NCBI RefSeq assembly: GCF_051106095.1
Contig: NC_135786.1
Location: 143,756,001 to 143,820,000, forward strand
DNA from: Pogona vitticeps
Taxonomy: Eukaryota; Chordata; Lepidosauria; Squamata; Agamidae
Direction: 5' to 3'
Length of the DNA stretch: 64,000 nucleotides
The position numbers and the translations under genes were made by a program. Each line of letters opens with the position of its first letter. Position 1 is the stretch's first letter. Below are positions 53,700 to 64,000 of this stretch, one piece after another. The notes under the pieces are model-generated. The model worked only from the letters and a program-made list of their open reading frames with translations, had not been told where the DNA came from and searched no databases.

Positions 53700-53800
53700 G
53701 CTGCTCTGTTAAGTTGTTCTGGTACAGGATATATTTACACACATACTAAGTGCCTGCTTGTCTTGAATGAAGTTCACAGAGTACAATTTTGATTGGCTAA
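53700..53800 (-). promoter_or_regulatory. Candidate promoter of the RETREG1 short isoform
   Basis: On the minus strand a CCAAT box in TTAGCCAATC (53,792-53,796 as ATTGG on plus) and a TATA-like TAAATATA (53,730-53,737) sit about 60 bp apart. A TSS near 53,700 would give TATA at about -30, CCAAT at about -95 and a 5' UTR of about 100 nt before the ATG at 53,599. Spacing is textbook but the call is inferred from motifs alone. Confidence 0.45.
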
Positions 53801-55240
53801 TTCTGTGAATAAACAGGTCACACCTTATTCCAAATACTGTGACAGGCTATGAGGCAGCAAGCTCTGTCCAGAAGCCAACACTTTTATCGTCATGTGAGAA
53901 GGATCCACTACCCACTTATTAACCTTTATTTGCTTGATGAGCTTGGAACCTCCCCTTGTCTGTGAGCTTCAGCTTGTTACCCTAATGCAGAAATTAATGA
54001 CAACTTCTATTTATCATATTTCTATTGCACAGCATATGATGCACCCTGAACCAGTTTATAGCTAAGCAATGTTTTACTGGCTATCGCTCTCAGTCACACT
54101 GCTGGCAAACAGCTAGTTTTCCCCACAACTCATCTCTTGTGACCCACTGGGGTTGCAAGAGACTCATCGTGTGCTAGGAAAATATGAATGGGAGCCTCTA
54201 CATTTTTTCCAAATACTGTAAAAAGTTTTCTTCTTGCAGCTACAGTAGCAGGAACAGCATGTGAATACTACAACCAGCATGTTGTCAAATATGTATTTGC
54301 CATTTCCTAATATGGTTGCCTATTTCTGTATGACAGTTCTTTGAAGAGACTTACATTTTCAGTAAAGTATTGATGTTCGTAATTTTTATCTGCCTGCATT
54401 TAACCAAATGAAAGACAACACTGTCAGGCTGTTGTCTTTTTAAAAAATTCGTCTGCCAGACCTATCTGTACTCCAGTAAACAGACAGGCACTTGTGGAAA
54501 AATCATCTTCTAAACATTCAGTACGAATATCACCTGTAGCTGGCTTTTTCTCTTCTAGTTTACCTAGATTTATTCTCAGTTGCTATGTGAAATCATTTTA
54601 TTATTGCTTTTTCAGGTTCACCGCTTCAAGCTTTTTGGAGGGTCAGCAAAGGTTTTAAGACCTTTTTTAAAATGAATTAAAAGCACAACATATGATGAAA
54701 TCTATACTATTAAAGTTGTAATTTTAACCTGACATAGAAGCTGACCATCTCAAATATATTTCCAGACTTGTATGTGCCAAAGACCCCTTGAAGTCAAAAG
54801 CAAATATATAGCTCCATTTCTGTACTGGCAATTATTAGATGTTATTGCATCTAACAGCCCTGGGAGGTACAGAGACCTCAACAGTGAGAAACTGTTATCT
54901 GTATTTGTTGCTGCTTTTTCAGCTGCACCGGGCCTCTCTGTTCTTCCCCTGAGAACTAACTGCTCTGTGAGGAAGACTGAGACATACTTATTGCTTTAGA
55001 TTGAGGTCATATTCCCTGGGTATTATCTCCAATGCTAGGAATGCCAAGAAGATATCTGAATATAAGAGCCAAGAAGCAGAAGTTTCAACTTGGCATACCA
55101 AGGATTTGCTATTTCTTGAAACCCAATGAAGTCTATGTTGGAATTGTGAGCAGTCTATTTTACATCACAGCTGGCCATTTCAAGAACCAGGAAGCATTAA
55201 AATTTGGTGCTTGAGAGTTCCTTTTTGTATTTCTCTACTT
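53801..55240. other. Upstream/intronic DNA, no gene
   Basis: No feature recognised. Confidence 0.4.
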
Positions 55241-55342
55241 TTATTGTCCTTCTGTATTGCGTTTTTCTTCAGCAGTAAGCTGTTCTGGAAGCCACCAGCT
55301 GAAGGGAGAACTCTTAAATGCTTTAAATAAATAATAAATATT
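55241..55342 (+). repeat. LINE (L2/CR1-type) 3' tail
   Basis: GTTCTGGAAGCCACCAGCTG and TTAAATGCTTTAAATAAATA are typical of the 3' end of L2/CR1-like LINEs. Confidence 0.4.
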
Positions 55343-55347
55343 TTTTG

Positions 55348-55526
55348 CTGTTATTTGCCATCAAGTTGGAACTGACTTATAGCAACCCTCATAGGGCTTT
55401 AAATGTAAACAGGATATTTAAGGAAGAGTTTTACCAATTCCCCATCCCTGCAAATTTCCATGGCTGAGCAGGGATTTGAACCCAGGTCTTCAGAGTTGTA
55501 GTCCATCACTACACCACATTGGGTAT
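55348..55526 (-). repeat. tRNA-derived SINE with BovB-like tail (antisense)
   Basis: On the minus strand: CCCAATGTGGTGTAGTGATG, B box GGTTCAAATCCC, and tail GGGTTGCTATAAGTCAGT. Same family as 9,968-10,248 and 52,160-52,328. Confidence 0.75.
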
Positions 55527-56044
55527 CAGATAAATTTTAAGTGACCACAATAATTCACACAGCTTTCTTCCATTTTTATCTTTCATGGTTTCACAATGTA
55601 TATGACTGGAATTAAACAAATAATTAAGCATTATGGATAGACATTAGATGAGAGACCACCCATGTTTTGCACAGCACTAAGACGAGATCAAATTACAATG
55701 TGAAGCAACCAGGATCTCAGTGGCAAAACTGGACTTGGTACAGAATCAAAGGACCCAAACATGGTTTCACCATTTTTGCCTCCCTAGTAAATTGATGCCA
55801 GTGTTCATTTTCTGATAGACAGGTCAAGAAAGATACATATCCACAACAGGGAAATCTCCAAATTGGCATCTCTGGAGACCAGAAGCAGCTACCTCATTAA
55901 AAGCCAATTCTTGCATTTTGGCCCCACCTGGTTTCCCAATACGTCTTCCTCAGCTGATTTTGGCTTTTTAATTCTGCCTTTCTGCTCTGCATCTAAAGGA
56001 GGGGCATATAAACTGCAGCTCACTCATATTATGTTGCAAGATAG

Positions 56045-56239
56045 ATAGGGTTACTCACTATAACTATGGTTCTTTGAGTGGTGATCCATGAATCCACACA
56101 AACAAGGTTTGGCAGCTGCCTTCTCAGGTTTGGCTGCTGGGGGTGGGAGTAGCGATCTTGCGACTTATGGCTCCCGTGCTGGCAGAAAGGGCTCCGTGTG
56201 CCAGCTGTGGCACATGTGCCATAGGTTCACCATCACTGT
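56045..56239 (-). repeat. Composite of repeat fragments incl. hAT (Zaphod-like) end
   Basis: 56,045-56,100 (ACTATGGTTCTTTGAGTGGT) is part of a dispersed amniote repeat. 56,105-56,239 reads on the minus strand CAGTGATGGTGAACCTATGG and CACATGTGCCACAGCTGGCA, like the end of hAT-Tip100 (Zaphod-type) elements. It abuts the BovB copy at 56,240. Confidence 0.45.
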
Positions 56240-57790
56240 TTTAATATCTCCAGTTTCTTGAACAGATCACCGGTTTTTCCCTTTCTATTATTTTCCTCAA
56301 TTTTTTTGCACTGTTCATTTAAGAAGGCCCTCTTGTCTCTCCTTGCTATTCTTTGGAAATCTGCGTTCAATTTTCTGTAACTTTCCCTATCTCCCTTGCA
56401 TTTTGTTTCCCTTCTCTCCTCTGCTATTTGTAAGGCCTCGTTGGACAGCCACTTTGCTTTTTTGCATTTCCTTTTCTTTGGGATGGTTTTTGTGGCTGCC
56501 CCCTGTACAATGTTACAAGCCTCCATCCATAGTTCTTCAGGCACTCTGTCCACCAAATCAAGTTCCTTAAATCTCTTCTTCACTTCCACTGTGTATTCAT
56601 AAGGGATTTGGTTTAGATTATACTTGACTAGCCCAGTGGTTTTTCCTACTCTCTTCAGTTTAAGCTTGAATTTGGCTATGAGAAGCTGATGATCAGAGCT
56701 ACAATCAGCTCCAGGTCTTGTTTTTGCTGACTGTATAGAGCTTCTCCATCTTTGGCTGCAAAGAATATAATCAATCTGATTTTGGTATTGCCCATCTGGT
56801 GATGTCCATGCGTAGAGTCGCCTCTTGTGTTGTTGAAAAAGAGTGTTTGTGGTGACCAGCTTGTTCTCTTGACAAAACTCTATTAGCCTTTGCCCTGCTT
56901 CGTTTTGAACTCCAAGGCCAAACTTACCTGTTGTTCCTTTTATCTCTTGACTCCCTACTTTAGCATTCTAGTCCCCTAGAATGAGAAGAACATCTTTCTT
57001 TGGCGTCAGTTCTAGAAGGTGTTGTAAGTCTTCATAGAATTGGTCAAATTCAGCCTCGTCAGCATCGGTGGTTGGTTGGTGCATAAACCTGGATTACTGT
57101 GATGTCGAAAGGTCTGCCTTGGATTCGTATTGACATCATTCTATCATTTTTGAGATTGTATCCCAGTACAGCTTTTTCTGCTCTTTTGTTGACTACTCCA
57201 TTTCTTCTATGGGATTCTTGCCCACAATAGTAAATATGGTAATCGTATGAATTGAATTCGCCCATTCCCATCCATTTTAGTTCACTGACACCCAGGATGT
57301 CAATGTTTATTCTTGCCATCTCCTGTTTGACCCCATCCAACTTACCAAGGTTCATAGAGCTTACATTCCAGGTTCCTATGCAGTATTTTTCTTTGCAGCA
57401 TCAGACTTTTCTTTCACTTCCAGGCACGTCTGCAGCTGAGCATCCTTTCGGCTTTGGTCCAACCACTTCATTAGCTCTGGAGCTACTTGTACTTGTCCTC
57501 CACTCTTCCTCAGTAGCATGTTGGATGCCTTCCGACCTGAGGGACTCATCTTCCAGCGTCATATCTTTTAGCCTTTTGTTTCTGTCCATGGGGTCTTCTT
57601 GGCAAAGATACTGGAGTGACTTGCCAGTTCCTGCTCCAGGTGGATCATGTTTAGTTAGAACTCTCCACTATGAGCTGTCCATCTTGGGTGTCCCTGCACG
57701 GCATAGCCCATAGCTTCTCTGAATTACTCAAGCCCCTTCGCCACAACAAGGCAGCAATCCGCGAAGGGGCTAGGAGATTCTCTTCTTTTT
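56240..57790 (-). mobile_element. BovB (RTE) LINE, 5' half, antisense
   Basis: Minus-strand copy that starts at the element's 5' region (about 57,790) and stops within the linker after the endonuclease (...TGDLFKKLEILK). It holds EYCIGTWNVSSMNLGKLDG-like text, ISELKWMGMGEFNSYDYHIY and KAKWLSNEALQIAEERRE. The frame is broken at several points (one Trp codon of LGDWNAKVG is TAG). It is the older-looking copy, 3' truncated where a hAT fragment adjoins. It supplies the 5' sequence missing from the copy at 59.5 kb. Confidence 0.88.
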
Positions 57791-59417
57791 TGCCTGAAAT
57801 TCTACATAATTGCTGCCCCACATCACGAAAAATACTGTGCCAATGGTCTGACAAGAAACCTTTAGATATTTATACAACATTATCAAAATATTTTAAACTA
57901 AGCTTAAAACTTCACACGAAAGCCATGTTGAGTATGTTTTCCCATCAAGAGAAGAACTACAGAGATTGCTGAGCTTCTTACCACTGAAAGGTTATTGTCC
58001 CAAGTTCTCTAAAATTTTGGGCAACAGGAACCTGTTCAGCTACTACAAGATAAAAGATTAACAACACAGCAAGAAACCACAGTGCAGAGGACCACACTCT
58101 ATGCTTTCCAACACCACGTTGGAAGACATTAGAAGTTACAGTATTTCGAAGTTGTCAATCTAGATCTATTTTGTGTCCTTATGTTGAGCTAACCTCAAAA
58201 TTTTATCTCTCATTTGATGAGCTTGTAAGTAATAATAGCCTAAGACTTTCTAATGCATTCTCACAAAAAGGTGCAAAAAGCAGCTGAGGTCCCATTAAGA
58301 AAAGAAACTACAAATGGCACAGCATTCCTGCAACAGATGAAGCTCTGAAATTTCTTTTCCCCTCCAGCCTGTAAGCATACCACACAGATGTTCACCATAA
58401 GCTTCTCCCTCACTTGTTCATAAAAAGGACAGAGAAGCTTACCTGACAGCATTACATTTTATTTCTTTGCTCAACATATATGACTTCTTTAAAACGGCGA
58501 TACTGCAAACAGAAAGCTAAATATATACACCTTAAAAATTAGACATCAATTGTATGCTAGCAGCAATGCAATAAACAATTCATGTCCTACAGTATCAGCT
58601 GAAACAGAAATGTTCAAACATCACATGATTGTTGCCATGGTGTCCAAAAAGCATCCATTAAAACCAGCCTCTGTTTATGCCTAGAGAGGAAAAAAAGGAA
58701 CCACCCAAGGTTGTCCCACAGTTGGCCTCTGCCACTAATCCAGATATTATTAGACCTGTTCTCTGAAACACTTGGAAAATGTGATCTTCTAAAGGTGGTC
58801 ATTTTTAAGTATCAACAGAAGCAAATGTTGGCTAGAAGGAGGGGTTTTCCATTTAAACTAACAAATGTTATTTGGAGGAAAGATGTACTTTTGAGGCAGG
58901 CAATTTATTTTTTGAATACTGTAGTTTCAAGATAGTCAAGATACAGACAAGTTGTATAAATTGGCAATAATATTCTAGTGATCATTAGAGAAAAGGTTTA
59001 GTGAATGGTAAATGCTGTGTCTGTCTTTTGAAGATAGTTTTCAAAATATTCTTATCAGTATTTAGACTTGGGGAATGATAGTGCTCAGTAAAATATGTCA
59101 CAGTACTCTGCAAGTACAATGTGACTCTGCCCCTCACCAACCTCCTGTTTTCCAGCACTAGGGTCACTGCCAGCCACCCATTAACTTACTGGAAAGAAAT
59201 AAAAGGCTCTACAGATTGAATACATGCAGCCTGCTAACATAGTCATTAGCACAGTCACATAAAACCCTGATCCAGCAAACCAAAGGGAAAGAAAGTAAGT
59301 ATGAAACCCCCTTTCCTATGGCACCTTCAGTGTTTATCAGTTTTCAAGAGTTGAGCATGGCTGTTAGTGAAAGAACATTCTGGAAGTCATTCATTCACTG
59401 TTATTGTTGTTGTTAGG
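57791..59417. other. Intronic/upstream DNA, no gene
   Basis: No recognised repeat. An exon-like minus-strand segment near 58,442-58,520 was considered and rejected. Confidence 0.4.
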
Positions 59418-59482
59418 GCATGGTATGTTCTATGTACGGACTGAACAGGTAAGAGGATAAAATGCACCCTTGTCTGACACCT

Positions 59483-62229
59483 GGGCATCAGTGAACTAAA
59501 ATGGACAGGAATGGGCGAATTCAGCTCAGATGATTATCATATCTACTATTGTGGGCAAGAATCCCGTAGAAGGAATGGAGTAGCCCTCATAGTCAACAAA
59601 AGAGTGGGAAAAGCTGTAATGGGATACAATCTCAAAAATGATAGAATGATGTCAATACGAATCCAAGGCAGACCATTCAACATCACAATAATCCAAGTTT
59701 ATGCACCAACCAGCATTGCTGAGGAGACTGAAATTGAACAATTCTATGAAGATTTACAACACCTTCTAGAACTGACACCAAAGAAAGATGTTCTTCTCAT
59801 TCTAGGGGACTGGAATGCTAAAGTAGGGAGCGAAGAGATAAAAGGAACAACAGGGAAGTTTGGCCTTGGAGTTCAGAACGAAGCAGGACAAAGGCTAATA
59901 GAGTTTTGTCAAGAGAATAAGCTGGTCATCACAAACACTCTTTTCCAACAACACAAGAGGCGACTCTATACATGGAAATCACCAGATGGGCAATATCGAA
60001 ATCAGATTGATTATATTCTCTGCAGCCAAAGATGGAGAAGCTCTATACAGTCAGCAAAAACAAGACCTGGAGCTGACTGCGGTTCTGATCATCAGCTTCT
60101 CATAGCAAAATTCAAGCTTAGACTGAAGAGATTAGGAAAAACCACTGGGCCACTCAGGTATAATCTAAACCAAATCCCTTATGAATACACAGTGGAAGTA
60201 AAGAACAGATTTAAGGAACTAGATTTGGTGGACAGAGTGCCTGAAGAACTTTGGATAGAGGCTCGTAACATTGTCCAGGAGGCAGCAACGAAAACCATCC
60301 CAAAGAAAAGGAAATGCAAGAAAGCAAAGTGGCTGTCCAACGAGGCCTTAGAAATAGCAGAGAGGAGAAGGGAAGCAAAATGCAAGGGAGATAGGGAAAG
60401 TTACAGAAACTTGAATGCAGACTTCCAAAGAATAGCAAGGAGAGACAAGAGGGCCTTCTTAAATGAACAATGCAGAGAAATAGAGGAAGATAACAGAAAA
60501 GGAAAGACCAGAGATCTGTTCAGGAAAATTGGACATATTAGAGGAACATTTTGCGCAAAGATGAACATGATAAAAGACAAAAATGGGAGGGACCTAACAG
60601 AAGCAGAAGACGTCAAGAAGAGGTGGCAAGAATACACAGAGGAATTATATCAGAAAGATTTGGATATCCCGGACAACCCAGACAATGTAGTTGCTGACCT
60701 TGAGCCAGACATCCTGGAGAGCGAAGTCAAGTGGGCCTTAGAAAGCCTGGCTAACAACAAGGCCAGTGGAGGTGATGGCATTCCAGTTGAACTATTTAAA
60801 ATCTTGAAAGATGATGCTGTTAAGGTGCTACATTCAATATGCCAGCAAGTTTGGAAAACTCAACAGTGGCCAGAGGACTGGAAAAGATCAGTCTACATCC
60901 CAATCCCAAAGAAAGGCAGTGCCAAAGAATGCTCCAACTACCGTACAATTGCACTCATTTCGCACGCTAGCAAGGTTATGCTCAAAATCCTCCAAGGTAG
61001 GCTTCAGCAGTATGTGGACCGAGAACTCCCAGAAGTACAAGCTGGATTCCGAAGAGGCAGAGGAACTCGAGACCAAATTGCTAACTTGCGCTGGATTATG
61101 GAGAAAGCCAGAGAGTTCCAGAAAAATATCTACTTCTGCTTCATTGACTATGCGAAAGCCTTTGACTGTGTGGACCACAGCAAACTATGGCAAGTCCTTA
61201 AAGAAATGGGAGTGCCTGACCACTTTATCTGTCTCCTGAGAAACCTATATGTGGGACAGGAAGCAACAGTTAGAACTGGTCATGGAACAACTGAGTGGTT
61301 CAAAATTGGGAAAGGAGTACGGCAAGGCTGTATATTGTCCCCCAGCTTATTTAACTTATATGCAGAATACATCATGCGGAAGGCTGGCCTGGAAGAAACC
61401 CAAGCCGGAATTAAGATTGCCGGAAGAAATATCAACAACCTCCGATATGCAGATGATACCACTCTGATGGCAGAAAGTGAGGAGGAATTAAAGAACCTTG
61501 TAATGAGAGTGAAAGAGGAGAGTGCAAAAAACGGTCTGAAACTCAACATCAAAAAAACTAAGATCATGGCCACTGGTCCCATCACCTCCTGGGAAATAGA
61601 AGGGGAAGATATGGAGGCAGTGTCAAATTTTATCTTCCTGGGCTCCATGATCACTGCAGATGGAGACAGCAGCCCTGAAATTAAAAGGCGCCTTCTTCTT
61701 GGGAGGAAAGCGATGACAAATCTTGACAGCATCTTGAAAAGCAGAGACATCACCTTGCCAACAAAAGTCCGAATAGTCAAAGCTATGGTTTTTCCTGTTG
61801 TGATGTATGGAAGTGAGAGCTGGACCATAAAGAAAGCAGACCGCCGAAGAATTGATGCCTTTGAATTGTGGTGCTGGAGGAGGCTCTTGAGAATCCCCTG
61901 GACTGCAAGGAGAACAAACCTATCAGTTCTAAAGGAAATCAACCCTGAATGCTCACTTGAAGGACAGATCCTGAAGCTGAGGCTCCAGTACTTTGGCCAT
62001 CTCATGAGAAGAAAAGAGTCCTTGGAAAAAACCTTGATGTTAGGAAGGTGTGATGGCAAGAGGAGAAGGGGACGACCGAGGATGAGATGGCTGGACAGTG
62101 TCTGCGAAGCAACCAACATGAACCTGACACAACTCCGGGAGGCAGTAGAAGACAGGAGGGCCTGGCGTGCTCTGGTCCATGGGGTCACGAAGAGTCGGAC
62201 ACGACTAAACGACTAAACACACACACACA
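59483..62229 (+). mobile_element. BovB (RTE) LINE, nearly whole, with 9-bp target duplication
   Basis: 2.75 kb, 5' truncated within the first part of the endonuclease (starts GISELKWTGMGEF), ending GTCACGAAGAGTCGGACACG and a short (AC)n tail at 62,229. Flanked by CTGACACCT at 59,474-59,482 and 62,230-62,238. BovB is the RTE-clade LINE known to have moved horizontally between squamates and ruminants. Carries one uninterrupted frame (next entry). Inserted in an antisense relative. Confidence 0.95.
59511..62216 (+). CDS. BovB ORF2 protein (endonuclease-reverse transcriptase), 901 codons
   Basis: A single open frame of 901 codons. Domains: APE-like endonuclease, residues 1 to about 200 (LILGDWNAKVG 96-106; GSDHQLL 191-197); basic linker 205-345; reverse transcriptase about 395-690 with YRTIALIS 477-484, FIDYAKAFD 544-552, KGVRQGCILSP 601-611 and YADD 646-649; and a C-terminal region with LWCWRRLLRIPWTARRTN and GRPRMRWLD. 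The N-terminus lacks about 40 residues, including the first endonuclease strand, because the element is 5' truncated; the first ATG (M1 of MGEF) is not the native start. All RT catalytic aspartates are present. The lack of any stop over 2.7 kb means insertion was recent. It is a mobile-element frame, not a host gene. Confidence 0.93.
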   Translation: MGEFSSDDYHIYYCGQESRRRNGVALIVNKRVGKAVMGYNLKNDRMMSIRIQGRPFNITIIQVYAPTSIAEETEIEQFYEDLQHLLELTPKKDVLLILGDWNAKVGSEEIKGTTGKFGLGVQNEAGQRLIEFCQENKLVITNTLFQQHKRRLYTWKSPDGQYRNQIDYILCSQRWRSSIQSAKTRPGADCGSDHQLLIAKFKLRLKRLGKTTGPLRYNLNQIPYEYTVEVKNRFKELDLVDRVPEELWIEARNIVQEAATKTIPKKRKCKKAKWLSNEALEIAERRREAKCKGDRESYRNLNADFQRIARRDKRAFLNEQCREIEEDNRKGKTRDLFRKIGHIRGTFCAKMNMIKDKNGRDLTEAEDVKKRWQEYTEELYQKDLDIPDNPDNVVADLEPDILESEVKWALESLANNKASGGDGIPVELFKILKDDAVKVLHSICQQVWKTQQWPEDWKRSVYIPIPKKGSAKECSNYRTIALISHASKVMLKILQGRLQQYVDRELPEVQAGFRRGRGTRDQIANLRWIMEKAREFQKNIYFCFIDYAKAFDCVDHSKLWQVLKEMGVPDHFICLLRNLYVGQEATVRTGHGTTEWFKIGKGVRQGCILSPSLFNLYAEYIMRKAGLEETQAGIKIAGRNINNLRYADDTTLMAESEEELKNLVMRVKEESAKNGLKLNIKKTKIMATGPITSWEIEGEDMEAVSNFIFLGSMITADGDSSPEIKRRLLLGRKAMTNLDSILKSRDITLPTKVRIVKAMVFPVVMYGSESWTIKKADRRRIDAFELWCWRRLLRIPWTARRTNLSVLKEINPECSLEGQILKLRLQYFGHLMRRKESLEKTLMLGRCDGKRRRGRPRMRWLDSVCEATNMNLTQLREAVEDRRAWRALVHGVTKSRTRLND

Positions 62230-63119
62230 CTGACACCTTTGACTATACGAAACCATTCTATGTCTCCATATTCTGTTGTAATAGTAACTTCTTGCCTACA
62301 ATAAAAGACAACTGAGTGCTGAATGACATTCTTTTCTTTCAGAACAACCCACAGTTTCTCATGATCCACATAGTCAAAGGCTTTGCTGTAGTCTATAAAA
62401 CATGGAATAATCTTTTTCTGAAATTCTTTGGTGATCTCCAGTAGCCAGCAACATATATTTGCAATGTGATATTGAGTGCCTTTTCAGAATCCAGCTTGGA
62501 CAGCAGGCATTCCTTATAAAAGCCTTGTTGCACCACCATGAGCATTGCTTTGTTTAGATGGGAAATTAGAGCAATGGTCCTATAGTTACTGCACTCTTTG
62601 GTATCTCCTTCTTGAGAACTGGAATATATATTGAACATTTCTGGTCTGTGGACCATTGTTTTGTTTTCCATATATGTTGGCATATTTTTGTTATGATTTT
62701 GACAGATTTAGTCTCTGTGGCTTGAAATAGTTCTAACATTTCTTCCCAATACTTTCAGAGGAGCTTTCATTCCCATTTTCTAGAATTGCTGGTTCTTCAT
62801 CATAGGATTCCTTTTCAAAGGAGTCTGTCATCCTTTTATCTCTTCTGTAAAAATCTTCAGTATACTGTTTCCATCTTCTTTTTATTTTCTCCTGGTCAGA
62901 TAGTGTGTTTCCGCCTCCCTTATCTAGGCTTACATTTCCCTTTTTTTTTTGATCTGGGAAAATGTCTTATTTTTCCTGATTTGTTTTTCTCATCTTTTAC
63001 TTTTGCTTCCCACCTGTCCTTTACAATTTTAAGTATTTCTTCTGTCATCCATCTATTTTTTCCTTTTCTTTTTAATATAGGAATTGTAGTATATTGTAGT
63101 GAATTACAGTTCATCACCT

Positions 63120-64000
63120 AGAGGGATTTATAAGTCCTTCTGTCATCAGTGCTCTCTGATCTGTACATAGGACCATCTCTGCAAACAAGAATGAAAGGAC
63201 CTCAAAATGTGCCATCAGCAATGGTAAAACAGAGAAACCAGTTTCAGAATACTTTAGCCTCCCAGAACACTCAGTTATGATCTCAGAGTGGTTGTTGTAG
63301 TTTAAAATAATTTTTAAAAAGGAGATTGGAAAAGGAGACAGATGTAGGCTACATACACAAGGTCCAGTGTACCTCTAAGGACTTAAATAAAGATCAGTGT
63401 TTCTTTTCACAGTGGATACATTGATAATCGAGTTTTCTGGACTATATTATACATATAAAATAGCTGTTTTCATTTACATATTTTGATTTCCACACTACAC
63501 ACAACTCTGCATTTCCGTGATAACAAATTGTCCTGGTTATGGGCTCCAACTACAAGTAATTTACATCTTGATAATCTCTTCCCCGTGTTAATTATGCATT
63601 GTCACTTTGGCTATTTTTGGTATCCTCACGTCATCATAACCCCTAATCACCACGTGGATATGTATGGAACCAGTTGCCTTTCCATTGGACTATTTCAGTG
63701 ACGTGGAGAGGGGGGATTTTCTGCTTGGGTAACAGCCTATCCTCCATATTATTTTACCCAGGCTTCGTGCTCTGGAAAGATATGTATAAATACAGAGACC
63801 ACAGCTTGAGCACTCCATGAATCTGAGGAAATGGATTTTGACCTACTAATTTGTCTTTTGTTGTGTTTCCTATTTCTTTCCATTTTAAAACATCCCTTTG
63901 TATGTGGCTGTTGGGTACCACACTTCATTTTTCTGTTTAACCATGCATAAACCTAATGAAAACAAATATTCTACAGAAAGATGACTAAGCCAAAGTAGAC
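63120..64000. other. Unannotated right edge
   Basis: No gene or named repeat seen in the last 0.9 kb. Confidence 0.4.

Larger units (their letters stand above)
59418..63117 (-). mobile_element. Older RTE (BovB-like) LINE, antisense, split by a younger BovB
   Basis: The left part (59,418-59,482) reads on the minus strand GVRQGCILSSYLF, RT block after motif A. The right part (62,231-63,117) reads ECSNYRTIALISHLNKAM, YSKAFDYVDHEKLWVV and, further 5', NRWMTEEILKIVKDRWEAKV. The parts meet exactly at the insertion point (TEYGDIEWFRIVKGV before, RQGC after). Badly decayed, so much older than the insert. The 3' portion of the element beyond the left edge is missing. Confidence 0.8.

Noticed and set aside
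58442-58520. Minus-strand exon-like segment (TTTCTGTTTGCAG acceptor, ATG, CAG/GTAAGC donor) considered as the RETREG1 short-isoform first exon
   Set aside because: It could be read in frame (MLSKEIKCNAVS), but has no similarity to the known isoform start; the segment at 53,565-53,599 matches in length, phase and sequence.
60179-62188. Minus-strand frames, including one of 302 codons, opposite the BovB frame
   Set aside because: Antisense shadows of the BovB ORF; composition follows the complementary codons.

Overview
The window is vertebrate nuclear DNA, almost certainly from a squamate reptile. It carries two conserved, intron-rich genes in an order I recall from the human genome (RETREG1 followed by ZNF622 on the same strand). 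They are embedded in a typical squamate repeat mix: BovB/RTE, L2/CR1-like and L1-like LINEs, tRNA-derived SINEs with BovB-like tails, many TA-flanked Tigger-like MITEs, hAT MITEs and long CA/CT microsatellites. No prokaryotic features, CRISPR arrays, rRNA genes or recognisable retroviral or Polinton copies were seen.

Layout. 1-11,250: ZNF622, minus strand. Six coding exons lie in the window; the last one is beyond the left edge. The first coding exon and promoter lie in a CpG island at about 10.9-11.6 kb. 11.6-23.7 kb: intergenic DNA and probable RETREG1 3' UTR or 3' flank, with an unrecognised coding-like block at 13.0-13.95 kb. 23.75-53.6 kb: RETREG1, minus strand. Six 3' coding exons (23.75-32.34 kb) join in frame to a separate short first exon at 53,565-53,599. 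The joined product is 357 codons, matching the human short isoform (356 residues). 53.6-64 kb: probable intron or upstream DNA of the long RETREG1 isoform, whose 5' exons I do not find. It holds a nearly whole BovB LINE (59.48-62.23 kb) inserted in the reverse transcriptase region of an older, oppositely oriented RTE element, plus a second BovB 5' half in inverted orientation at 56.2-57.8 kb.

The two host genes are independent. ZNF622 is the vertebrate Rei1-type cytosolic 60S ribosome maturation factor. RETREG1 (FAM134B) is an ER-phagy receptor with a C-terminal LIR. The most interesting points are: ZNF622 gains its initiation codon from a CpG-island exon because the codon aligned with the usual start Met is GTG; the RETREG1 short-isoform exon has its own promoter-like sequence; the BovB copies are nested and inverted; an L2 fossil holds three later DNA transposons; and there is a perfect 54-bp palindrome at 39.4 kb. 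I found no evidence for a wholly new biological system.
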